Positions 9,313 to 17,422 of a DNA stretch of 64,000 nt are shown one piece after another. The DNA comes from Oceanobacter sp045430275 (lineage in GTDB: Bacteria > Pseudomonadota > Gammaproteobacteria > Pseudomonadales > Oceanobacteraceae). The stretch lies in NCBI GenBank assembly GCA_045430275.1, contig JAILXU010000014.1, positions 1-64,000 on the forward strand. The letters are read 5' to 3'. Made by a program: the position numbers and the translations under genes. The notes below the pieces were generated by a model, which did no database searches, was not told the origin of the DNA, and worked only from the letters and a program-made list of their open reading frames with translations. How positions within the stretch are numbered: position 1 is the stretch's first letter; every line of letters starts with the position of its first letter.

Positions 9313-9578
9313 TCATGCTGATGTGATCAGAGAGTGTTTGTCTCAGATGTCGTTGTGCTTGGCCACGGCGATGTTTGAGGCCAGTTTTGATACCGGAGTG
9401 ACGGTGTGATGGCCTCCTCTCCGGGTCATTCGGGCAGGTTATGGCATGACAAGGAAGCGGGTTGTGCCCGTTCCGGTCGGCTTGTGCTCAGTCTCCCGGA
9501 ACACCACAGGTCATAGTGTTGATGCCTGTGTTTTTCTGCCTCCCCGGCCTTTGGCCGGGTTTTTTGCGTGAGGATTTT
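9313..9578 (+). promoter_or_regulatory. MFS gene leader with terminator-like hairpin
   Basis: No gene is seen in this 266-base gap. At 9542-9565 CCCCGGCC-TTT-GGCCGGG is followed by six T residues, a textbook rho-independent terminator shape. It ends about 14 bases before the ATG of the MFS gene. It may simply end upstream transcription, but at this position it would lie inside any leader transcript and could act as an attenuator. Confidence 0.5.
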
Positions 9579-10772
9579 ATGTACGTTAAAGGTGCGCGTT
9601 TGCCGCTCAGCGGTGTGCTGATGCTGGCTGGATTGGTGGCCCTGGCACCGTTGGGAACCGATATCTACCTGTCTGCGGTGCCTTCCATGGCCGCGTCCTA
9701 CGGTGTGTCTCTGGACGACATTGAGTTGTCGATTTCTTTCTTTCTGATCGGTATTTCGCTGGGCCAGTTGATGGGTGGCCCGCTGTCTGACCGCTTTGGA
9801 CGTCGTAAAACGGTTACGGCTGGAGTGCTGGTGTTTGCGATGGCCTCCATTGGCATTGTGTTCTTTAATCAGTTGTCCTCTCTGTTGGGGCTGCGTCTTA
9901 TTCAGGCATTGGGTGTCGGGCTGGCATCGGTATCCGCCATGGCGGTGGTGCGGGATATCAGCACCGGGCGGGACGGCGCTGGCAATATGATGCGGGTGGT
10001 TCAGATTATGATGGCCGCGCCGCTGGTGGCTCCGATGCTGGGGATGATCATTTATCGCTATCTCGGCTGGCCAGCCATCTTTGTCTTTCTGATGCTTTAC
10101 AGTCTGGTGCTGCTGTTGTTCTTTTTGCGTCTGGCTCCGGAAACCAGCCCGATGGGCGTGAAAGGCAATCCACTGGTGACGTACGGGCAGTTGTTGTGTG
10201 ATCGTCGGGTATGGCCTGGTCTGGCATCGGCCTGTGGGGCCTATGCCATTCTGTTTTCGTTTATTACGGCGTCGCCTACGGTCTATATGGGGTATTTTGG
10301 CCTGGATTCGGATCTGTTTCCGTTTGCCTTTGGAGCCAATGTGATTGCCATGATTACACTGGGGCAAGTGAATATCCGCTTGCTCAAGCGCTTCCCGACA
10401 ACGACCTTGATTGTTCTGGGGCAGTGCGTGCAACTGGCGGCAGGCAGCCTGATGGTGCTGTATCTGCTGCTCAGCGCCGAGCCGTCCTTCTGGATAGTGC
10501 TGGTGTTGGTGATGGCTTTTATGAGTTGTCATGCGCTGGTGGTGTCGAACAGTATTTCTTCGACCACGGAGTTCTTCCCGGACAAGGCGGGCAGCGCTAC
10601 GGCCTTGCTCAGTGCGTCGGGGTTTATGTCCGGTGCGGTGATTGGTTCGCTGACCGGCGTATTTGCCGACGGCACGCCGATGCCGATGGCTGCAATCATG
10701 TTGTCGGCGTGTGCGGCTGGTCTGGTGCTGCGCTTTCTGTTGCGCCGAGGGCTGGAGCCGGTGTCTGACTGA
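9579..10772 (+). CDS. Bcr/CflA-type drug efflux MFS transporter
   Basis: A 397-residue integral membrane protein with about 12 hydrophobic segments. Motif A is GGPLSDRFGRRK after helix 2, and LAPLGTDIYLSAVPSMA in helix 1 is typical of the Bcr/CflA subfamily of proton-driven multidrug exporters. ATG 9579 has a GTGAGGA ribosome site and opens at helix 1; a longer in-frame reading runs through the terminator-like hairpin and is not credible. It stands alone between the porin and the toxin-antitoxin pair. The substrate cannot be deduced. Confidence 0.85.
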   Translation: MYVKGARLPLSGVLMLAGLVALAPLGTDIYLSAVPSMAASYGVSLDDIELSISFFLIGISLGQLMGGPLSDRFGRRKTVTAGVLVFAMASIGIVFFNQLSSLLGLRLIQALGVGLASVSAMAVVRDISTGRDGAGNMMRVVQIMMAAPLVAPMLGMIIYRYLGWPAIFVFLMLYSLVLLLFFLRLAPETSPMGVKGNPLVTYGQLLCDRRVWPGLASACGAYAILFSFITASPTVYMGYFGLDSDLFPFAFGANVIAMITLGQVNIRLLKRFPTTTLIVLGQCVQLAAGSLMVLYLLLSAEPSFWIVLVLVMAFMSCHALVVSNSISSTTEFFPDKAGSATALLSASGFMSGAVIGSLTGVFADGTPMPMAAIMLSACAAGLVLRFLLRRGLEPVSD

Positions 10773-10845
10773 CCTGCTACACGTCTGGCAATCCGCAGGC
10801 ATTACCGTCGTGTTGCTGGTTTGATCAGTACAGAGAACATGCTAA

Positions 10846-10870
10846 GTTATACTTGTATTACACGTATAAC
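10846..10870 (+). promoter_or_regulatory. Palindromic operator of the RelBE-like pair
   Basis: A 25-base near-perfect palindrome with GTTATAC (10846-10852) and GTATAAC (10864-10870) arms and a mostly symmetric core. It lies 16 bases upstream of the antitoxin ATG and overlaps a TATACT -10-like box. RHH antitoxins autoregulate by binding such sites. Confidence 0.65.
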
Positions 10871-10886
10871 AAATGGAGATTTACCC

Positions 10887-11099
10887 ATGCTTGCCGTGCG
10901 ATTACCTTCTGATATTGAGCAACGCATAGCCGATCTAGCCAGCCGTACCGGGCGCACCAAGACTTTCTACGTCAGAGAGGCTATCGAGTCCCACCTGGAT
11001 GAGCTGGAAGACAAGTACCTGGCGCTTGATCGCCTGGAAAAGCCCGTCAAACGCTGGTCTCTTGAAGATATGGAGGGTGGTCTTGATCTGGACCGTTGA
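10887..11099 (+). CDS. Ribbon-helix-helix antitoxin (RelB/DinJ-like)
   Basis: A 70-residue protein. The N-terminal MLAVRLPSDIEQRIADLA is the beta strand and first helix of an RHH DNA-binding fold, followed by RTGRTKTFYVREAIESHL. The acidic, flexible tail would bind and mask the toxin. ATG 10887 gives the canonical RHH start and has GGAG upstream. The toxin gene overlaps its 3' end, and a palindromic operator precedes it. Confidence 0.88.
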   Translation: MLAVRLPSDIEQRIADLASRTGRTKTFYVREAIESHLDELEDKYLALDRLEKPVKRWSLEDMEGGLDLDR

Positions 11100-11349
11100 G
11101 TTTGATGATCGCGCAGCCAAGGAGCTGCGCAAACTGGATAAACAAACACAAAAAGAAATTCTCAAATACCTACGTGAACGCCTCGCTACCGATGAAGATC
11201 CTCGCCGGTTCGGCAAACCGCTTTCCCAAAATCTAACCGGGCTATGGCGCTACCGCGTTCGCGACCACCGTATCATCTGCAACATCGAAGACGGTAAGCT
11301 ATTGGTGTTGGTTTTACGCCTTGGCCACCGCAAAGACATTTACAAGTAA
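11083..11349 (+). CDS. RelE/ParE-family toxin
   Basis: An 88-residue basic protein read from a TTG at 11083 (GGAGGG at 11072-11077), overlapping the antitoxin gene by 17 bases. IWTVEFDDRAAKELRKLDK is the usual RelE N-terminus, and GLWRYRVRDHRIICNIED and LGHRKDIYK form the RelE core and C-terminus. RelE-type toxins cleave mRNA in the ribosomal A site, while the ParE branch poisons gyrase; the YRVRDHRIIC segment favours the RelE branch. An alternative GTG at 11077 lies directly on the ribosome site and is less likely. Confidence 0.85.
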   Translation: MIWTVEFDDRAAKELRKLDKQTQKEILKYLRERLATDEDPRRFGKPLSQNLTGLWRYRVRDHRIICNIEDGKLLVLVLRLGHRKDIYK

Positions 11350-11472
11350 CACTTCTTTTAGCTTCTTTTCTCCCCTATTTCAGTGGTGCTTCAAGACAGG
11401 TGTAGTGGTCTACTGATCCTGAATCAGATGGGGGTTGCTTGAATATTGCTCGTGATCTCTGCAAGGAAGTAC

Positions 11473-12471
11473 TCAGGTATTGCTCGAACCATCGTTTGCG
11501 TCTTCGCCCGAGCTTCCTTCTGGCCCTGGCTGGGATAACGTTCTGACCAGGCCCATCAGGGTCTCCATATCTTTCTGAAGCTGTTGTTTGTCGTGCTTCA
11601 GCGCGTTTTTCTCGTCTTCGGCTTTTGCCAGTTCATGGTTGAGCCGAACCCGTTCCTCATCCAGCTGGGCTTTGTGGTTGTTCAGCAGGTCATCGCGTAC
11701 CCTGGCCTGCTCTTCGCTGCTGCGCTGCAGTTGTTCATAGGTCACATTGAGTTGCTCCCATTGCTGCTGACACTGTTGCTGTTCTTCGCGGGTGCGTTGT
11801 TGCTCTTGTTGGCTGTATTGAAGCTGTGCGGCCTGACTGTGTACCAGCTGGTTCAGCTGCTCGAACGATGCGTTGAAGCGGGCCTGTTCTTCAGCATGTT
11901 CTTTTTGCAACTGGGTTACGTGGTGTCGGTGTTGCGTGTCGCTCCGCTGTTGTTCTTCCTTGTATTGCTTCAGCAGGGCGTCTCTGGATGCCTGTTTTTC
12001 CCGCTGCATGGCGATGTCATTGTGGGCGCTTCTGAGCTGGTCTTGCAGGGACTGAATCCGGTCGGCTTGTTCTGCGATCAAGGCGCTCTGTTTTTCTGCC
12101 TGACTGGCGGATTGCTCCTGTGCCAACTCCAATGCCTGAATGGTTTCTTGTTGCTGCTGATTGGCGGCACGCGCCTGCTCAAGCGTTTGCTGTAGATGCG
12201 CTTTCTCCATGCGCAGCTGCTCTTCAACTTGTTCATTAATTTCCAGAACCAACGGCCGTATGAGGGCGTGCAGACGGTTGGTGAGTGGGTCGTCGGCACT
12301 GAAGTCGGTGTTGGTGTCGTCCATGCCTTTCAGGAAATAGGTAATCTTAGCTTCCGAGCCGCGGCCCAGGTGCAGGCGAATCTGATAAGGCGTGATGCGT
12401 TTGCCGCTGTTTTTCAGTGCTGCGACGGCCTGCTTTACATCTTCAAAGCTAATCACGCTGGGTCTGGCCAT
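11473..12471 (-). CDS. KfrA-like DNA-binding coiled-coil protein
   Basis: A 332-residue protein. The N-terminal MARPSVISFEDVKQAVAALK with GKRITPYQIRLHLGRGSEAK is the KfrA N-terminal DNA-binding domain. From about residue 80 to 310 it is a long uninterrupted coiled coil rich in Gln, Glu and Ala. KfrA of IncP plasmids is an autorepressor that helps stable plasmid maintenance. Chromosomal relatives exist, but the plasmid-type partition genes in this window make a replicon-maintenance role plausible. ATG 12471 has AGGA upstream. A 15-base-arm inverted repeat lies about 90 bases upstream. Confidence 0.82.
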   Translation of the reverse strand: MARPSVISFEDVKQAVAALKNSGKRITPYQIRLHLGRGSEAKITYFLKGMDDTNTDFSADDPLTNRLHALIRPLVLEINEQVEEQLRMEKAHLQQTLEQARAANQQQQETIQALELAQEQSASQAEKQSALIAEQADRIQSLQDQLRSAHNDIAMQREKQASRDALLKQYKEEQQRSDTQHRHHVTQLQKEHAEEQARFNASFEQLNQLVHSQAAQLQYSQQEQQRTREEQQQCQQQWEQLNVTYEQLQRSSEEQARVRDDLLNNHKAQLDEERVRLNHELAKAEDEKNALKHDKQQLQKDMETLMGLVRTLSQPGPEGSSGEDANDGSSNT

Positions 12472-12557
12472 GGTTCTGTCCTGATTTTAGTTTCAAGTTT
12501 AGTGGCAAATTAAACTACATAATAATCCAAGAATAAAAACTGTTTTTTGGTTTATTT

Positions 12558-12592
12558 ATAAGGCGTGATAATGGATTATTATCACGCCTTAT
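12558..12592. promoter_or_regulatory. Perfect inverted repeat upstream of the kfrA-like gene
   Basis: The arms ATAAGGCGTGATAAT (12558-12572) and ATTATCACGCCTTAT (12578-12592) match over 15 bases around a 5-base centre. There is no T-run on either side, so an operator is more likely than a terminator. KfrA proteins bind operators at their own promoters. Confidence 0.6.
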
Positions 12593-12772
12593 ATTGTGGT
12601 TTGAGGGAGGAATTCATGAAACATGACTGAGCTTTTGCTTCTTGCTAACTCCTCAAAAAGCACCTTTTGTGGTGCGTTGACTACTATGTGTTATAGGGCA
12701 TGAATAGCGATTGGGTAGTTGCTGTCAAAGCTCAGGCAGTCTGTTCTGCAATCGAGTAAACGGGAGCAGGGT

Positions 12773-14029
12773 ATGAAAGTACTGGTGTTGGGTGGTGGTG
12801 TGATCGGGGTGTCGTCGGCCTGGTATCTGGCTCAGTCGGGACACAAGGTAACGGTGCTGGATCGGCAGCCGGATGTGGCCGAGGAAACCAGTTATGGCAA
12901 TGCCGGTATGCTGTCGTTTGGCTACGCCAGCCCGTGGGCGGCACCGGGGATTCCACTGCAGGCGTTGAAGTGGATGATGCAGGATCTGGCACCGATTCTG
13001 GTCAGTCCGTCGGGGCTGAATCTGCAGACGGCTCGCTGGCTGATGCACATGCTGAAGCAGTGCAACAAAGACGCCTATCGCATCAACAAGGGCCGCATGC
13101 TGCGACTGTCGGAATACAGCCGTCACTGCTTTGAAACGCTGGAGCAGCGCCTTCCGCTGGCGTTCGATCAGCGTCATGGTGGCACCATCGAGCTGTTTCG
13201 TGACCAGCAAAAAATGGACTCGATCGGCTCGGATCTGGCATCCCTGCGCACCTGCGGGGTGGAGCATGAATTGCTGGATCACGACGCCTGCATCCAGCAT
13301 GAACCGGCGCTGGCACAGGTGGCCGACAAGTTTGTAGGTGGCTTGCGCTTTCCGAAGGACGCCACTGGCGATTGTCGGCGCTTTACGCAAGGGCTGGCAC
13401 AGGCCTGCCGTCAGGCGGGGGTGTCGTTTCAGATGAATACCGACATTCTGGCGCTGGAATCGCTGGATAATGAGATTCAATCGGTGCTAACGTCTAACGG
13501 TCGTTTTACGGCGGATGCGTATATCCTGTGTCTGGGCAGTTACTCGCCCTTGCTGCTGAAGCCGTTGGGCGTGTCGTTGCCGGTGTATCCGATCAAGGGC
13601 TATTCGCTGACGTTGCCCTTGCTGGACGCCGACAAGGCACCGCAATCGACGGTGATGGATGAGGCTTACAAGGTCGCGGTCACGCGCTTTGATGATCGCA
13701 TCCGGGTGGGCGGCACGGCAGAAATTGCGTCGTTCGACCGCAGCCTGAAACCCTCCCGGCGCAAACCGGCGGCGTTTGTGGTCGGTGATCTGTTTCCCGG
13801 TGCCGGAGATCTGGAACAGGCCGAGTTCTGGTGCGGCTTGCGGCCCATGACGCCGGACAGTGTGCCGGTGGTGGGCAAGACCCCGATCCGAAAACTCTAT
13901 ACCAACACGGGCCATGGCACGCTGGGCTGGACGATGTCTCAGGGGTCGGCCCGCTTGCTGGCGGATATTGTGAATGAACAACCAACCGATATTGATACCG
14001 AAGGTCTGTCGTTACAGCGTTATCTGTAG
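12773..14029 (+). CDS. dadA: D-amino acid dehydrogenase
   Basis: A 418-residue FAD enzyme that oxidises D-amino acids (D-alanine to pyruvate) and passes electrons to the respiratory chain. MKVLVLGGGVIGVSSAWYLA is the FAD-binding beta-alpha-beta, followed by ETSYGNAGMLSFGYASPWA, a DadA hallmark. The C-terminal GLRPMTPDSVPVVGKT and TGHGTLGWTMSQGSARLLAD close the FAD site. ATG 12773 starts at the nucleotide fold and has GGGAGCAGG upstream. An alanine racemase gene follows 30 bases later, the usual dad catabolic pair converting L-alanine to pyruvate. Confidence 0.93.
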   Translation: MKVLVLGGGVIGVSSAWYLAQSGHKVTVLDRQPDVAEETSYGNAGMLSFGYASPWAAPGIPLQALKWMMQDLAPILVSPSGLNLQTARWLMHMLKQCNKDAYRINKGRMLRLSEYSRHCFETLEQRLPLAFDQRHGGTIELFRDQQKMDSIGSDLASLRTCGVEHELLDHDACIQHEPALAQVADKFVGGLRFPKDATGDCRRFTQGLAQACRQAGVSFQMNTDILALESLDNEIQSVLTSNGRFTADAYILCLGSYSPLLLKPLGVSLPVYPIKGYSLTLPLLDADKAPQSTVMDEAYKVAVTRFDDRIRVGGTAEIASFDRSLKPSRRKPAAFVVGDLFPGAGDLEQAEFWCGLRPMTPDSVPVVGKTPIRKLYTNTGHGTLGWTMSQGSARLLADIVNEQPTDIDTEGLSLQRYL

Positions 14030-14059
14030 CCTGATCGTGTGATTGCGGAGTAGTAAAGT

Positions 14060-15163
14060 ATGTCTCGTCCAGCGCTTGCCCGAGTGCATCTTGATCATAT
14101 TGTCCATAATTTTGAGTTGGCTGCTGCCCTGTGCCCGGCGAATGGTCAGGCACTGGCGGTGGTGAAGGCGAACGCCTACGGCCACGGCGCGGCGGCGGTG
14201 GCGCAGGCGTTGGCTCCGGTGGCTCCGGCCTTTGCGGTGGCCTGCATTGAGGAAGCACTGGAGTTGCGGGCAGCGGGCATTCAGCAGCCGATTCTGTTGC
14301 TGGAGGGGTTTTTTACCCCGGACGAGCTGCCGCTGATCGCAGAGCAGGGCTTATGGACGGCCATTCATCGCCCGGAGCAACTGGTACAGATTCAGGCAGC
14401 CAGGCTGTCGGCCCCGCTGACGGCATGGATCAAGCTGGATTCGGGCATGCACCGGCTGGGATTGCCTCTGGAGCAGGCAATTCCGGTGATTCAGCAAGCG
14501 CAGTCGATGGCCGCGATTGAGAAGGTGGTGGTGATGACGCACTTCGCCAACGCCGATCTGGAGGCTCCGACGGGCATCAGCCCACAGGCACAGATAGCGC
14601 GTCTGATAACCGCGCTGGATGGCCTGGAAGGTCAGGGAAAAGGAGTTGATATTGATCTCAGTCTGGCCAATTCCGCCGCCTTGCTGGCGCATCCGCAGGC
14701 TCGGCGTCAATGGCAGCGCCCCGGCATCATGCTGTATGGCGCGTCTCCACTGGAGTGTGGTAATGCAGAATCGCAGCAATTGCGCCCGGCCATGACGCTG
14801 GAAACCGGCATCATCGCCACGCGCTGGATTGAGGCCGGTGAAAGCGTGGGCTACGGCAGTCGCTTTGTGGCCGAGCGCCCGACTCGGGTCGGTACGGCGG
14901 CGATTGGTTATGCCGATGGTTATCCGCGTCAGGCACGGGAAGGCACGCCCGTAGCGGTGGATGGCCAGCGCACCCGGCTGATTGGGCGGGTGTCGATGGA
15001 CATGATCACCGTTGATCTGACCGATCTTGAGGCGGTGGAGGTCGGCAGCCGGGTGGAATTATGGGGTCAGCAGATTGATGCCAACGAGGTCGCCGCCTGT
15101 TGCGATACCATCGCCTACCATTTGTTTACCGGCGTTACGCGCCGGGTTCCGCGTCGTTATTAA
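14060..15163 (+). CDS. alr: Alanine racemase (catabolic type)
   Basis: A 367-residue PLP enzyme that interconverts L- and D-alanine. The PLP lysine lies in AVVKANAYGHGA near residue 35, and the catalytic tyrosine lies in VGYGSRFVA with IGYADGYPR following. Length and domain order (TIM barrel, then beta domain with RVSMDMITVDLTD) are normal. Its position after dadA indicates the catabolic DadX role, although the enzyme could also supply D-alanine for peptidoglycan. GGAG lies 9 bases before the ATG. Confidence 0.93.
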   Translation: MSRPALARVHLDHIVHNFELAAALCPANGQALAVVKANAYGHGAAAVAQALAPVAPAFAVACIEEALELRAAGIQQPILLLEGFFTPDELPLIAEQGLWTAIHRPEQLVQIQAARLSAPLTAWIKLDSGMHRLGLPLEQAIPVIQQAQSMAAIEKVVVMTHFANADLEAPTGISPQAQIARLITALDGLEGQGKGVDIDLSLANSAALLAHPQARRQWQRPGIMLYGASPLECGNAESQQLRPAMTLETGIIATRWIEAGESVGYGSRFVAERPTRVGTAAIGYADGYPRQAREGTPVAVDGQRTRLIGRVSMDMITVDLTDLEAVEVGSRVELWGQQIDANEVAACCDTIAYHLFTGVTRRVPRRY

Positions 15164-15186
15164 CTTGAAAGCAGCTTGAACCCGTT

Positions 15187-16248
15187 ATGGATAAAACCAC
15201 TCGCTCGCACTCACACACGGCCCGACAGGCCGAACTGGATCTGAAAGCCAAGGAAGCGGCACTGCTGGAGGCGTCCCGCAGTCCTCACACCCAGAGGGCG
15301 ATGGAAGGCGCTGTGCGGCACTTCACCATGGTGTACGGCGGCCTGCTGCCCTGCAGTGGCGAGGAGCTGAAAGACTATCTGGTGCATTATGCCGGAGAGC
15401 TGAGTGTCGCCACGCTGGAGCAACGCCGGGTGCTGATCGGACGCTGGCATCGGGAGCAGGGCTTCAGCGCCAATCCCAACGATCACGCCCTGGTCAAGGC
15501 GGTGATGCGCGGCATTCGGCGGCAATACGGACAGCGTCAGAAACAGGCGCGCCCGGCTCCGATTCGGATGATTGAACAGGTGGTGCAGCACCTGGATCGC
15601 ACCATACTGGAAACCAGCGACGCGATGGCGCTCAAGGCCCGGCGTGATAAGGCACTGTTGCTGACAGCGTTCTGGTTCGGATTGCGCTCTGATGAGCTGG
15701 TGCGCTTGCGGGTGTGTGATGTGTCGTTTCACGAAGGCCAGGAAACGCCTTGTATGGAGCTGTACCTGAACCAGTCAAAAACCGATCGGGAAGGGCGGGG
15801 CCAGCGTCGCACCTTGAATGCGCTGGCGGCATTGTGTCCGATGGCGGCGCTGCAAGCATGGCTGGCGGCGCGTTTTCAGGGACTGGAGCTGGCCGGTCAG
15901 CCTGACAGTACCATGCCACTGTTGGCCAAGGTGTCACGCTGGGACAAGGTGTCGGATCAGCCGATTCACATCAATTCCATCAACAAGCTGCTGAAAACCC
16001 TGTTGGCCAGCGCCGGGGTTGATCCTGAAGACTACAGCAGCCATAGCATGCGCCGTGGCATTGCCAACTGGATCATGGACTCTGGTGCCTCGGTGGCCGA
16101 ACTGACCGAATGGATTGGCTGGCGCGACACCCGCACGGCGATGCGCTATCTCGATGGCAAGTCGTCCCTGCCAAGCAAGATCATCGAACGTCATATGGCC
16201 GCTCAGGCTTGGCTTGAAAATGACGCCTCGGCTTCAGGAAATCGCTAA
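15187..16248 (+). CDS. Tyrosine-type site-specific recombinase/integrase
   Basis: A 353-residue tyrosine recombinase. The N-terminal core-binding domain spans residues 20-120 (SPHTQRAMEGAVRHF). The catalytic domain shows the first arginine in FWFGLRSDELVRLR, the His-Arg pair in SSHSMRRGIANW and the tyrosine nucleophile in TRTAMRYLDG. It starts 24 bases after alr with no clear promoter between, an odd place for an integrase. No matching attachment site or gene cassette array was seen. It may be a domesticated recombinase or a resolvase of the replicon. Confidence 0.85.
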   Translation: MDKTTRSHSHTARQAELDLKAKEAALLEASRSPHTQRAMEGAVRHFTMVYGGLLPCSGEELKDYLVHYAGELSVATLEQRRVLIGRWHREQGFSANPNDHALVKAVMRGIRRQYGQRQKQARPAPIRMIEQVVQHLDRTILETSDAMALKARRDKALLLTAFWFGLRSDELVRLRVCDVSFHEGQETPCMELYLNQSKTDREGRGQRRTLNALAALCPMAALQAWLAARFQGLELAGQPDSTMPLLAKVSRWDKVSDQPIHINSINKLLKTLLASAGVDPEDYSSHSMRRGIANWIMDSGASVAELTEWIGWRDTRTAMRYLDGKSSLPSKIIERHMAAQAWLENDASASGNR

Positions 16249-16280
16249 CCTGATTTGTCAGCGGCGTTGTTGGCTGTGTA

Positions 16281-16541
16281 CCCCTCCCGGCCTCCCCCTT
16301 GGCAGGGGGAGGAGGTATTGTTGAAGTCTCTTCTCCCTCCCCTGACAAGGGGAGGGCCGGGGTGGGGTTGCTCTTACGAACAATGACAGGCCTGGAGTCA
16401 TAACTGTATATTTTCTCCCTCCCCTGGGAAGGGGAAGGTCGGGGTTGTTCTTACCGTACAATGACAGGTCTGGAGTCATAACTGTGTATTTTCTCCCTCC
16501 CCTGACAAGGGGAGGGTCGGGGTGGGGTTGCTTTTTCCAGA
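16281..16541. repeat. Three GC-rich palindromic REP-like repeats with conserved linkers
   Basis: The core CTCCCTCCCCTGACAAGGGG, followed by a GGAGGG-CCGGGGTGGGGTTG segment, occurs from 16333 and 16493, with a variant from 16415 (spacings 82 and 78). A fourth related hairpin is at 16281-16312. The linkers share ACAATGACAGG-CTGGAGTCATAACTG, so the whole unit was duplicated. The cores form strong hairpins. They fill the gap between the convergent recombinase gene and eda. Confidence 0.75.
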
Positions 16542-16556
16542 CAAAGGGAAGGCCCG

Positions 16557-17198
16557 TTAAACCCGCTTCGCCAGCTCTGTAATGGCGGCCCAGTCCTGCG
16601 CTGCAACCAAAGATGCGGGTGCCAGCCAGGTGCCGCCAACACACATCACATTGGCCAGAGACAAGTAATCACTGGCGTTGCTGGCCCGGATGCCACCCGT
16701 CGGGCAAAAGCGAATATCAGCAAATGGCCCGGCCAGTGCTTTCAGGGTGCTGGTGCCACCTGCGGCTTCTGCCGGGAAGAACTTGAAACGCTGATAGCCG
16801 AGCTGGATGCCTTCCATCATTTCTGAAACAGTCTGAATGCCGGGCAGGAAAGGGGTGTCCGATTGACAGCCGTGTTGTAACAGCGCCTGAGTGCTGCCCG
16901 GTGACACAATAAACCGGCTACCGGCGTTCACGGCTCGGTCAAAATCCTCCGGGTTTAATACCGTGCCTGCACCCACCTGGACTTCGGGCAGTGCCTGGGC
17001 GATGGCTTCAATCGCCTGCAAGGCAATGGCGCTGCGCAAGGTGACTTCCAATACCGTCAGGCCACCCTCGGCCAGCGCTTCCGCCAGCGGTATGGCGTCT
17101 TCCAGTCGTTGTATGGTCAGTACCGGGATCACGTTGACCGGGGCAGTCAATGCGTCCAGTTGATGCGTCAGGTGAGCTGGGTAGAGAGAGGTCGTCAT
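16557..17198 (-). CDS. eda: 2-dehydro-3-deoxyphosphogluconate (KDPG) aldolase
   Basis: A 213-residue class I aldolase of the Entner-Doudoroff pathway. It has the active-site glutamate and arginine in VLEVTLRSAIA, the Schiff-base lysine in RFKFFPAEAAGG and the phosphate-binding FCPTGGI. It cleaves KDPG to pyruvate and glyceraldehyde 3-phosphate; relatives also act on 4-hydroxy-2-oxoglutarate. No edd, zwf or gluconate gene is beside it, so it is an isolated copy here. It is transcribed divergently from the heme operon. Confidence 0.9.
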   Translation of the reverse strand: MTTSLYPAHLTHQLDALTAPVNVIPVLTIQRLEDAIPLAEALAEGGLTVLEVTLRSAIALQAIEAIAQALPEVQVGAGTVLNPEDFDRAVNAGSRFIVSPGSTQALLQHGCQSDTPFLPGIQTVSEMMEGIQLGYQRFKFFPAEAAGGTSTLKALAGPFADIRFCPTGGIRASNASDYLSLANVMCVGGTWLAPASLVAAQDWAAITELAKRV

Positions 17199-17351
17199 AA
17201 TGGCATCCTGTTGTACGGGCGTTCAGTGCTGAGCGTGTGGGGCAGTATCGTGGCGGTTGTGGTTGTGGGTCAATCATTTGTATCTGGCCGACTGCTGCCT
17301 TCTTTTTACCTTTACCTTTCTGTCTTTTTCTCTATTTTTTGATTGTTAATA

Positions 17352-17372
17352 CAAATAATAATAATTTGCATT
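17352..17372 (+). promoter_or_regulatory. Candidate Fur box upstream of the heme operon
   Basis: CAAATAATAATAATTTGCATT has Fur-box character: repeated AATAAT hexamers and CAAAT/ATTTG symmetry. It lies about 50 bases upstream of the heme receptor gene in an AT-rich promoter region. Heme operons are normally repressed by Fur with iron. Confidence 0.5.
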
Positions 17373-17422
17373 AAATATAAAAAGAACGATAATGCGCCAA
17401 TCAATCGGTTGGAGTATGTGTC

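Noticed and set aside
9303..9325. TGATCA palindromes after the porin gene as a terminator
   Set aside because: The arms are short, the pairing is weak and no T-run follows.
9426..10802. A 458-codon ORF antisense to the MFS gene
   Set aside because: Its translation is an improbable His/Arg/Gln-rich sequence, while the plus strand encodes a clear membrane transporter.
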